DNA from: Prevotella scopos JCM 17725
Lineage (GTDB): Bacteria; Bacteroidota; Bacteroidia; Bacteroidales; Bacteroidaceae
Assembly: GCF_018127785.1 (NCBI RefSeq)
Contig: NZ_CP072390.1
Coordinates: 1,178,001 to 1,242,000, forward strand
DNA length: 64,000 nt
Reading direction: 5' to 3'
Made by a program: the position numbers and the translations under genes. Below the pieces are notes generated by a model. The model was given only the letters and a program-made list of their open reading frames with translations. It made no database searches and was not told where the DNA came from. Below, in pieces: positions 48,447 through 55,753 of this stretch (within the stretch, counting starts at the first letter, position 1; every line of letters begins with the position of its first letter).

Positions 48447-48612
48447 ATGAGTAGAAAGAGATATTTTGTTTCCTTCCTTATTACAATAGGAGCAACCTGC
48501 AGTCTATATGCACAACAACAGACTGTTGTTGATAATCGTGGTAAAGCTGTGAATGTGATGATTCCAACAGCATCTGCAACGATGGCAGGATATGTTGATG
48601 TTGACTATATAG
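48447..48612 (+). pseudogene. mltD: N-terminal fragment of an MltD-type lytic transglycosylase, cut by an IS
   Basis: Encodes a start ATG, a signal peptide (SLYAQ end) and the first ~55 residues up to VDVDYI. The frame then runs into the insertion sequence and stops at 48653. Removing the element and one copy of the CTATATAG duplication restores an uninterrupted frame into the downstream fragment (VDVDYIDDKFYNSG), so the break is recent and clean. It lies 40 bases after the DUF5683 gene. Confidence 0.9.
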
Positions 48613-48640
48613 GGATATTCAGAATTTTTCTAACTAATTG

Positions 48641-48672
48641 TTTGTCAGTGTAATATATTATTTGTACCTTTA
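48641..48672 (+). promoter_or_regulatory. Putative transposase promoter
   Basis: TTTG at 48641-48644, 20 bases, TACCTTTA at 48665-48672 (7 of 8 consensus positions), inside the left end of the element. Confidence 0.55.
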
Positions 48673-48679
48673 CATAAAA

Positions 48680-48715
48680 TCCCCCGAACGACCCTTCACG
48701 GGCAGAATCGGGGGA
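48680..48715 (+). other. Hairpin upstream of the transposase start
   Basis: TCCCCCGA (48680-48687) and TCGGGGGA (48708-48715) pair perfectly, with an inner CCC/GGG. It lies between the promoter and the GTG start at 48735. Such stems limit transposase expression from read-through transcripts in other elements; that role here is inferred. Confidence 0.5.
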
Positions 48716-48734
48716 AAAATTTAAAAAAAACGTC

Positions 48735-50102
48735 GTGAAGATACAAAAAATTTCTGATATAACACCAACTTTGCCCTTTACAGAGTTTGATTTTTTACAG
48801 AGCTATCGTGACAGCTTTGCAAAAAGCGAACTTGGACGTATCCATTCCCAGCTCCCACTTAAGGAGTTGGCAGCAGCATGTACGAGTCGTAGCCATAAGA
48901 GCAAGCGGGGCAAAAAGCCTCTTTTTTCGTGTGAGGGAGAAATAGCCCTGATGTTCCTCAAGTCATACACAGGTCTGTCTGACGATGGCTTGATAGAGAT
49001 GCTTAACGGAAGCATCCACATGCAGATGTTCTGTGACGCTCTGATAGACCCTTCCTGTCCCATTAGGGATGGAAAGATTGTAAGTGCCATACGCAACCGT
49101 CTTGCCCGTCTTCTTGACATAGACAGCCTTCAGGGCATATTGTACGCCAAATGGAAAGACAGCCTCAAGGACAAGGACCTATGCCTGACGGATGCAACCT
49201 GTTATGAGAGCTACCTGCGCTTCCCGACAGACATCAAGCTACTCTGGGAGTGTTGCCATTGGCTTCACAAGCTGCTTGTCTCCGAGTGTAAGCACCTGTC
49301 GGAGCGTGTTCCGAGGAGCAAGTATAATGATGTTGAGAAGGCTAGGCTTGCATACGCCAAGCAGCGCAAGCACACAGCATCATCCACGCGCAAGCTCAGG
49401 AGAAGACTTCTGAAACTGCTCTCCAAACTTCTTTCTCAGTGGTACCGTCTTTGCAAATTGTATAGCCCTTGTATCAGCCTGTCGGCAGAACAGGAAAAGC
49501 GTCTCTCCGCCATACGTGCCGTATTCCGCCAACAGTCAGCCTTGTTTTCAGGCAAGGAAGTCAGGCACCGTATTGTCAGCATCGACCGTCCCTACCTCCG
49601 TCCCATTGTCAGGGGCAAGGAAAACAAGCGTGTGGAGTTTGGGGCAAAGGTCAACAACATACAGATTGACGGCATATCATTCATAGAGCACCACAGCTTT
49701 GAGGCTTTCAACGAGGGTGTTCGTCTTAAGCAATGTGTTGAGTATCAGGAATCTCTGACGGGGGTCAAAGTTAAGCGTGTCGGTGCCGATTCCATATATG
49801 CCAACAATGCCAACCGAACAATGTGTACGGAAAAAGGCATAACCACCTGTTTCGTCAGAAAAGGTCCCAAGCCCAAAGAAGAATCAGAATGTCTCAGGAC
49901 GGCGAGAAAGATTATTGGAAACCTCAGGGCCACTGTAATGGAGGGCAGCTTCGGGAATCAGAAACAGCACTATGCCGTTGGGCGCATCAAGGCACGTAAC
50001 ATGTTCAGCGAAACATTACTGCTCTTCTTCGGAATCCATACGGCTAATGCCGCCATTCTTGCCGCAAGGCTGATGGCCAGGGACATGAAGAAGGTGGCTT
50101 GA
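48735..50102 (+). CDS. IS5/IS1182-like DDE transposase
   Basis: 455 residues from a GTG start. The N-terminal DUF772-type region includes GEIALMFLKSYTGLSDDGLIEMLNGS in outline. The catalytic residues are Asp in CLTDATCYES, Asp in VGADSIYANN and Glu in VMEGSFGNQKQHY, in an RNase H fold interrupted by a basic helical region (~190-270). It should mobilise the surrounding element. It appears full-length, so the element could still be active. Confidence 0.9.
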   Translation: MKIQKISDITPTLPFTEFDFLQSYRDSFAKSELGRIHSQLPLKELAAACTSRSHKSKRGKKPLFSCEGEIALMFLKSYTGLSDDGLIEMLNGSIHMQMFCDALIDPSCPIRDGKIVSAIRNRLARLLDIDSLQGILYAKWKDSLKDKDLCLTDATCYESYLRFPTDIKLLWECCHWLHKLLVSECKHLSERVPRSKYNDVEKARLAYAKQRKHTASSTRKLRRRLLKLLSKLLSQWYRLCKLYSPCISLSAEQEKRLSAIRAVFRQQSALFSGKEVRHRIVSIDRPYLRPIVRGKENKRVEFGAKVNNIQIDGISFIEHHSFEAFNEGVRLKQCVEYQESLTGVKVKRVGADSIYANNANRTMCTEKGITTCFVRKGPKPKEESECLRTARKIIGNLRATVMEGSFGNQKQHYAVGRIKARNMFSETLLLFFGIHTANAAILAARLMARDMKKVA

Positions 50103-50205
50103 TAAAAAGATAAGGTGATTTATATCCATCCATAGGCAGGTATGGAAGGGGCAGGTATGCCCATACGGCTCAACATTTGAGATTTTTGAGCAGAAAACAC
50201 TGCAA

Positions 50206-50240
50206 ATTCTTTTTCTAGGAACTTTTCCAAGAAAAAGAAT
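50206..50240. terminator. Hairpin near the right end of the IS
   Basis: ATTCTTTTTCT (50206-50216) pairs with AGAAAAAGAAT (50230-50240), extended inward by GGAA/TTCC after one mismatch. It may terminate the transposase transcript and insulate the downstream gene. Confidence 0.55.
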
Positions 50241-50291
50241 CCAGTTTTTGAATGCTCTTGGCAGGTTCAGGAGTGAATTAACTGAAATTCC

Positions 50292-51270
50292 CTATATAGA
50301 TGACAAGTTCTATAACAGCGGCATACAGACAGGACTAAAGGATACGCCAACAACAGGTATATCAGAACCTGACAATAACATAGAAATCATTGATCGAAAG
50401 ATACGCAACCTTTCGAACATGATGACAATGACCTGTAATGAGGAAGTTAAGAAATATATTGATCGCTACACAAAGGCAGGACGCCAATCAACTTCCTATT
50501 TGTTAGGACGTGCACGTTACTATAACCCAATCTTCGAGGAAGCTCTGCGCTACTATGGCTTACCGCTAGAACTGAAGTATCTTCCTGTAATAGAATCGGG
50601 ACTGAACCCCAATGCAACGTCACGGGTAGGAGCTGTTGGATTATGGCAGTTCATGGCAACAACAGGTAAGCAATACGACCTTCAGATTGATAATTATATT
50701 GATGAACGTCGCGACCCAGAGAAGTCTTCTTATGCTGCAGCACGTATGTTGAGCGACCTCTACAAGCAATTTGGTGATTGGACATTGGCTCTCGCTGCCT
50801 ACAACTGTGGACCGGGACGCGTCAACAGTGCTATCACAAAGGCTGGTGGTGGCGCAGACTTCTGGGCGGTCTATCAGCATTTACCAAAGGAGACACGTGG
50901 TTATGTACCCGCTTTCATCGCAGCAAATTATGTGATGAACTACTATGCTGATTATAACATCACACCTTTATCAACGGGTCTGCCTATCCGCTGTGATACA
51001 GTCATTATTGAAAAGGACATCACACTAGCTAAGGTGGCTAACGTCTTAGGAATGAATGTCGATGATTTGAAGACACTTAACCCACAGTATCGACAAGGCT
51101 TAATCAAGGCATTTGCAACCAATGGCATAGCTAAGTTGCGCCTACCTCTTGAAATGGTTGAGAAGTTCAAAAACTACAAAGATCAGATTTACCAGAACGA
51201 AACAACCAACGAAGAACCTAACATGACTATTGCGGCTACTCACATAAGCCAAAAAGCCATACTATACTAA
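50292..51270 (+). pseudogene. mltD: C-terminal fragment of the MltD-type lytic transglycosylase
   Basis: Carries the catalytic SLT domain: Glu in LPVIESGLNPNATS, then GAVGLWQFM and LALAAYNCGPGRVN. A LysM-like segment follows (DTVIIEKDITLAKVANVLGM onward). An in-frame TTG inside the IS (50248) would allow a product without signal peptide, which could not reach peptidoglycan. The intact gene would be about 380 residues. It cleaves glycan strands to 1,6-anhydro products; loss here may be covered by other transglycosylases. relA/spoT follows after 42 bases, so the insertion may also affect its transcription. Confidence 0.9.
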
Positions 51271-51312
51271 AACAATTCTTTCACCTTATTATATATAAAG
51301 GGAGGATGCACA

Positions 51313-53607
51313 ATGGAAAAGGACAATATGGAAGTTAAGGAGATTGACTATGAGAAGATGGTAGATGATGCCTTTCAGCATCTCATCGACACCTATCTTG
51401 CTTCACGTCATCGAAAAAAGGTTGATATCATAACCAAGGCATTCAACTTCGCACGACAAGCGCATAAGGGTGTGCGCCGACTCTCTGGCGAACCTTATAT
51501 CATGCACCCTATTGCCGTTGCTCAGATTGCTTGTGAAGAGATGGGACTCGGTGCTACAAGTATCTGTGCTGCTCTCTTACATGATGTCGTAGAAGATACC
51601 GACTATACGGTGGAGGATATTGAAAACATATTCGGTCCAAAGATTGCACAGATTGTTGACGGACTGACCAAGATTTCAGGTGGTATCTTTGGCGAGCAAG
51701 CTTCAGCACAAGCTGAAAACTTCAAGAAGTTATTGCTCACCATGAGCGATGACATTCGCGTTATCCTCATCAAGATATGCGACCGTCTGCACAACATGCG
51801 TACTCTTGCTTCTCAGCCTGCCAGCAAACAATATAAGATTGCAGGTGAAACGCTCTACATCTATGCACCACTTGCGAACCGATTGGGACTGAATAAGATT
51901 AAGACTGAGTTAGAAGACCTTAGCTTCCGCTACGAACATCCAGATGCGTACGCCTCTATCGAGAAGAAACTCGCATCAACGCAAGCGCAGCGTGACACCC
52001 TCTTTGAGCAGTTCACCGCACCTATTCGTGCCGAACTTGACAAGATGGGCTTCGAATATGAGATTAAAGCACGCGTAAAGAGTCCTTATTCTATTTGGAA
52101 TAAGATGCAAAACAAACATGTCACCTTTGAGGAAATCTACGATATCCTGGCTGTACGCATCATCTATAAACCAAAATCACAAGAAGAGGAAATCAACAAC
52201 TGCTTCCAGATTTATGTGGCGATCAGTCAGATTTATAAGAGTCATCCCGACCGACTTCGCGATTGGGTGAACCATCCTAAGGCTAATGGTTATCAGGCGT
52301 TGCATGTCACACTAATGTCTAGCAAAGGTCGTTGGATTGAAGTACAGATACGTTCTGAACACATGAACGAACTGGCTGAACAGGGCTTTGCTGCACATTG
52401 GAAATATAAAGATGGTGGAGAGATTACTGAAGATGAGGGTGAATTGAACGAATGGCTTAGAACGATAAAGGAGATTCTTGATGATCCACAACCAGACGCC
52501 ATGGACTTTCTCGATGCCATCAAACTCAACCTCTTTGCATCTGAAATCTTTGTATTCACACCGAAAGGAGAGATTAAGACCATGCCTGCTGGATGTACGG
52601 CGCTCGACTTTGCATTCCAAATTCATACATTCCTCGGCAGCCATTGCATCGGTGCAAAGGTCAACCATAAACTTGTCCCATTGAGTCATAAACTCAACAG
52701 TGGAGATCAGGTAGAAATCCTGACCTCTATGTCACAACATGTCAATCCGTCATGGATCAACTTTGTATCTACAGCGAAGGCGAAGGCAAAGATACAAGCT
52801 ATCTTGCGACGTGAGAGCCGTGAGTTACAAAAGACAGGAGAAGCACAGCTGTCAACTTGGCTTAAGGCACATGACCTAGAGATGACCACATCTACCTTGG
52901 ATAAACTTTGCGATTTACACGACCTTCGTAAGCATGACAATCTTTTCCTTGCTGTCGGGAACAAGTCTGTCATCCTTGGCGATACTGACTTAAACGAACT
53001 TCGTGGAAAGTCAAAATCAGAGAAGACTATTACCTCACGCGGTTGGCGTCGTTACGTCCCTTTCTTGAAGTCGAATGATAAGAAAGCCACAGAGACTGCA
53101 GAAGCTAAGGACACAGAAAATACTGAGGGCTTAATTGTTGTTACAAAAGAACTCAACAAAAAGAAGCCTATCTTCATCAACGAGGAAAACATACATCGCT
53201 ATCTCTTCCCACATTGCTGCCATGCTATCCCTGGTGATGATATCCTCGGATATATTGACAACAAGAACCACATCGAGATTCATAAGCGTGCCTGTCCAGT
53301 GGCTGCAAAGCTAAAAGCAAGCTATGGTGGTAGAATCTTAGATGCCAAGTGGGACATGCACCGCCAATTATTCTTTGACGCAACAATTGAGATTCGTGGT
53401 ATTGACCGCAGCGGTATGCTACACGACATCTCTGATGTCCTCTCCGACCAGTTAGGCATTAATATCCGTAAGATAACAATTTCCAGCGATAATGGAATCT
53501 TTGAGGGAACGATCGAGATGCAAGTCCATGACCGCAAAGACGTACAGTTTATCGTTGAAAGTATGAAGAATATCAAGGATATACAAGAGGTTTTAGAGGT
53601 TCTTTAG
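51313..53607 (+). CDS. relA: Bifunctional (p)ppGpp synthetase/hydrolase (RelA/SpoT)
   Basis: 764 residues with the full long-RSH order: HD hydrolase (ALLHDVVEDTD, His ~90), synthetase (RVKSPYSIWNKM; YQALHVTLM with VQIRS), TGS (~400-460), a helical and conserved-cysteine region (PHCCHAIPGDDILGY) and a C-terminal ACT domain (IDRSGMLHDISDVLS). The intact HD motif supports hydrolase activity. It controls the stringent response. GGAGG lies 9 bases before the ATG. It is last in the parA-parB-DUF5683-MltD series. Confidence 0.96.
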   Translation: MEKDNMEVKEIDYEKMVDDAFQHLIDTYLASRHRKKVDIITKAFNFARQAHKGVRRLSGEPYIMHPIAVAQIACEEMGLGATSICAALLHDVVEDTDYTVEDIENIFGPKIAQIVDGLTKISGGIFGEQASAQAENFKKLLLTMSDDIRVILIKICDRLHNMRTLASQPASKQYKIAGETLYIYAPLANRLGLNKIKTELEDLSFRYEHPDAYASIEKKLASTQAQRDTLFEQFTAPIRAELDKMGFEYEIKARVKSPYSIWNKMQNKHVTFEEIYDILAVRIIYKPKSQEEEINNCFQIYVAISQIYKSHPDRLRDWVNHPKANGYQALHVTLMSSKGRWIEVQIRSEHMNELAEQGFAAHWKYKDGGEITEDEGELNEWLRTIKEILDDPQPDAMDFLDAIKLNLFASEIFVFTPKGEIKTMPAGCTALDFAFQIHTFLGSHCIGAKVNHKLVPLSHKLNSGDQVEILTSMSQHVNPSWINFVSTAKAKAKIQAILRRESRELQKTGEAQLSTWLKAHDLEMTTSTLDKLCDLHDLRKHDNLFLAVGNKSVILGDTDLNELRGKSKSEKTITSRGWRRYVPFLKSNDKKATETAEAKDTENTEGLIVVTKELNKKKPIFINEENIHRYLFPHCCHAIPGDDILGYIDNKNHIEIHKRACPVAAKLKASYGGRILDAKWDMHRQLFFDATIEIRGIDRSGMLHDISDVLSDQLGINIRKITISSDNGIFEGTIEMQVHDRKDVQFIVESMKNIKDIQEVLEVL

Positions 53608-53666
53608 TCCTCAAAAAAACTATCTAACCGCAAGAGAAATCGTCCTTCCAACACACGGAATAATAA

Positions 53667-53689
53667 AGCCCCTAACAAGAGTGGGGGCT
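53667..53689 (+). terminator. Hairpin after relA/spoT
   Basis: AGCCCC (53667-53672) pairs with GGGGCT (53684-53689). No T run follows, so termination is only suggested by position. Confidence 0.4.
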
Positions 53690-53722
53690 ATTACACAGCT
53701 TGCAAAAAAAGTTTTGTTTTAA

Positions 53723-53808
53723 TTTGCTGTCACTTTTAACATTTCATATAACCCTACTGTAAACTAATCAGTTAGGGCACAACATTGAATGACAGAAATG
53801 ACAGCAAA
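53723..53808 (+). repeat. ~85-bp TGCTGTCA repeat, copy D
   Basis: Begins TTTGCTGTCACTTTTAACAT and ends TGACAGAAATGACAGCAAA; the interior has CCCTA-CTG paired with CAG-T-TAGGG. It sits at the left border of the GC-richer acyltransferase islet. Confidence 0.85.
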
Positions 53809-53850
53809 ATTAATTTTAAGTGTAATTACTTTGTTATCAGCATACTTGTT

Positions 53851-53858
53851 TACCTTTG
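53851..53858 (+). promoter_or_regulatory. -7 element of the acyltransferase gene
   Basis: TACCTTTG, with TTTG at 53830-53833 only 17 bases upstream. It overlaps the most upstream in-frame start (TTG at 53856), supporting the ATG at 53892. Confidence 0.55.
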
Positions 53859-53891
53859 TGCCTAATAAAAACCAAACGCATAACTTCACCA

Positions 53892-55016
53892 ATGACCCCA
53901 AACAACACCTCTGCGGCAGCTTTTGCCGACACCAAACCACACTATCACTTGCTAGACGGGTTGCGCGGCGTTGCCGCCCTCCTCGTTATTTGTTACCATA
54001 TAGGCGAAGATTTTGCCACAAACTGCCTCACGCAGTGTGTCAATCACGGCTATTTGGCAGTAGATTTCTTCTTTATGCTATCGGGTTTCGTTATCGGTTA
54101 TGCCTACGACGACCGCCTAAACACCATGGGCATTATGGCCTTTGTTAAGCGAAGGGTTATCCGTCTGCATCCCATGGTGGTGATAGGTGCTCTACTTGGC
54201 GGACTGTTGTTTTATGCCCAAGGCACCGAATATTTAAAAGTTTCCGAAGTGCCTGTGGTCCTTTTGACCTTCGCAACGCTGCTGAATCTGTTTTTAGTGC
54301 CTGCATGGGGAGAGGTTGAGGTACGTGGTTATGGCGAGATTTTTCCACTTAACGGCCCTACATGGTCATTGTTTTTCGAGTATATAGCCAACCTACTCTA
54401 TGTCTTGGCCATTCGCAAGTTGTCTACGCGTTGGCTCGCCATGCTGGTATTCGCCACAGGTGGCGCGCTATTTGGCTATGCCATAACCAACGAGTATGGC
54501 AATCTAGGTGCAGGGTGGACCTTCGGCAACTATGGTTTTTGGGGCGGATTGCTCCGCGTTATGTTTGCCTTCCCTGCGGGTTTGCTGCTTTCGCGCGTGT
54601 TTCATAAGCGCAAGGTGCGCGGTGCTTTTTGGTGGTGTGCGCTAATTATTGTGGCCGTTACTGTGCCTCCGCGCCTAGGCGGAGAAAGCCAGATGTGGGC
54701 AAACGGCATCTACGAAGCGCTTTGTGTGCTGTTGGTTTTCCCCCTTGTGGTGTGGATAGGCGCATCGGGAGAAACCACCGATGCCCTTTCTACGCGTATA
54801 TGCAACTTCCTTGGCAACATTTCTTATCCTATTTACATCGTTCATTTTCCTCTTATCTACACCTGTTTTGCTTATGCAAAGAGAAACGACCTACCTTTCT
54901 GCCAAACCATTCCGCAGGTCCTAGCCCTTGTGTTTGCCTGCATCGCCTTGGCTTGGGTATGCCTTAAATTTTACGATATGCCCGTAAGGCGATGGCTGCA
55001 AAAGCGATTTGTGTGA
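53892..55016 (+). CDS. Acyltransferase 3 family membrane protein (OafA/NolL type)
   Basis: 374 residues with about ten membrane segments. The family start is clear: HYHLLDGLRGVAALLVICYHIGEDF (in outline), with the conserved His-Asp/Arg region and FFFMLSGFVIGYAYDDR. Members O-acetylate surface polysaccharides, peptidoglycan or antibiotics at the inner membrane; the target is unknown here. GC content and codon use (many GCG, CGC) differ sharply from neighbours, indicating recent acquisition from a GC-richer relative. It stands alone, bordered by repeat copy D and a truncated gene. Confidence 0.88.
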   Translation: MTPNNTSAAAFADTKPHYHLLDGLRGVAALLVICYHIGEDFATNCLTQCVNHGYLAVDFFFMLSGFVIGYAYDDRLNTMGIMAFVKRRVIRLHPMVVIGALLGGLLFYAQGTEYLKVSEVPVVLLTFATLLNLFLVPAWGEVEVRGYGEIFPLNGPTWSLFFEYIANLLYVLAIRKLSTRWLAMLVFATGGALFGYAITNEYGNLGAGWTFGNYGFWGGLLRVMFAFPAGLLLSRVFHKRKVRGAFWWCALIIVAVTVPPRLGGESQMWANGIYEALCVLLVFPLVVWIGASGETTDALSTRICNFLGNISYPIYIVHFPLIYTCFAYAKRNDLPFCQTIPQVLALVFACIALAWVCLKFYDMPVRRWLQKRFV

Positions 55017-55085
55017 GCGCAACGAAGCAACACCGTACAGTTGATTTTGCATAGTATCCCCTTGTTAAACAACTGCCGATGCACA

Positions 55086-55322
55086 CTATTGGCGCATTTC
55101 TTTCGCCAGTAGTTTTGCAGCATCGCCCCTTGGTTTGCGTTCTGCCAAATAGTTGTTCAGCAGTTGGGTTTTCTCTTTGAAGGCGAAGGGTGTGGAAAGC
55201 TTGCCTATGGCGGCGCGTAAGGGCAGTTGTTGGTAGTGCGGGTCGGCATCGCCAAGTCCTATTCGGCTACCGTACATCAAGTACGATTTGTCGCGCGGGT
55301 CGGTAGCGGCATCAACTTCAAA
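55086..55322 (-). pseudogene. 3' remnant of a gene truncated at a repeat end
   Basis: About 79 codons remain open upstream to 55322, reading FEVDAATDPRDKSYLMYGSR and ending LLAKEMRQ. The reading frame stops exactly where ATTGGTGTCCGATAAAA begins (55325). The high GC content matches the neighbouring acyltransferase gene, so both came together. I cannot name the family. The first internal ATG or TTG would give only ~65 residues, so a working product is unlikely. Confidence 0.6.
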
Positions 55323-55324
55323 TT

Positions 55325-55347
55325 ATTGGTGTCCGATAAAACTTTTG
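55325..55347. mobile_element. Orphan end of the GTGTCCGATAAAA element
   Basis: The 23 bases here are identical to the right end of the element at 22804-23036 read on the opposite strand (ATTGGTGTCCGATAAAAC and on to CTTTTG); the sequences then diverge. No matching second end is found downstream, so only one terminus survives, or a larger element has decayed. Confidence 0.65.
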
Positions 55348-55462
55348 TGCATTCATATCTTTTTAATTCAAAATTACTAGTGGTGCAATAAAATTGATAT
55401 CATATCTATATGGATTTGATATTTAATCAATTAGAACGTTTTTTATTATTAACGTACAGAGG

Positions 55463-55505
55463 CTCCGCACATATGGTGTGGACGGTAAACACCAATAGTG
55501 CGGAG
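55463..55505. repeat. CCGCAC palindrome, copy 2
   Basis: CTCCGCAC-ATA-TGGTGT at 55463-55479 is mirrored by ACACCA-ATA-GTGCGGAG at 55489-55505: a two-part stem with symmetric 3-base internal loops. The tail GCTTAACACCA matches copy 1. Confidence 0.8.
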
Positions 55506-55716
55506 GCTTAACACCAATCATTTAGGCAGTTTATAAACTTACAAAAATCTACTAATATTTAAGTGTTAGGTATCGTTTCTCCTTGAACCTTTTGAATCGC
55601 GTCTTCTCACACATTTGAGTGTTCCTTATCACTCCATATATCAGAAGAACCTTAGGTAATACGATAAAATCAATTTTTATTCATAAAAAAAGTCAACAAA
55701 TACCTATTTTTGAGTA

Positions 55717-55747
55717 TTGTAGAGTTAGTAGATTCGTCCTACCTTTG
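55717..55747 (+). promoter_or_regulatory. Promoter of the TonB-dependent receptor operon
   Basis: TTG at 55717-55719, 20 bases, TACCTTTG at 55740-55747. The ATG follows 6 bases later, so the message should be nearly leaderless. Confidence 0.65.
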
Positions 55748-55753
55748 CAAGTC

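Larger units (their letters stand above)
48605..50299. mobile_element. Insertion sequence with 8-bp target duplication
   Basis: The element spans 48613-50291 (1679 bp). CTATATAG flanks it on both sides (48605-48612, 50292-50299). The ends are short imperfect inverted repeats: GGATATTCAG on the left and GGAATTTCAG on the right strand. It carries one DDE transposase, an internal promoter, a hairpin before the transposase and a hairpin near the right end. It is GC-richer than its surroundings. Confidence 0.88.

Noticed and set aside
50248..51270. An apparently complete gene starting with TTG at 50248
   Set aside because: Its first ~15 codons lie in the right end of the insertion sequence. The rest is the C-terminal part of the disrupted lytic transglycosylase, so it is a fragment rather than an independent gene.
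55619..55753. Upstream extension of the TonB-dependent receptor
   Set aside because: The extension crosses the TACCTTTG promoter and hides the signal peptide; the ATG at 55754 gives a clean exported protein.
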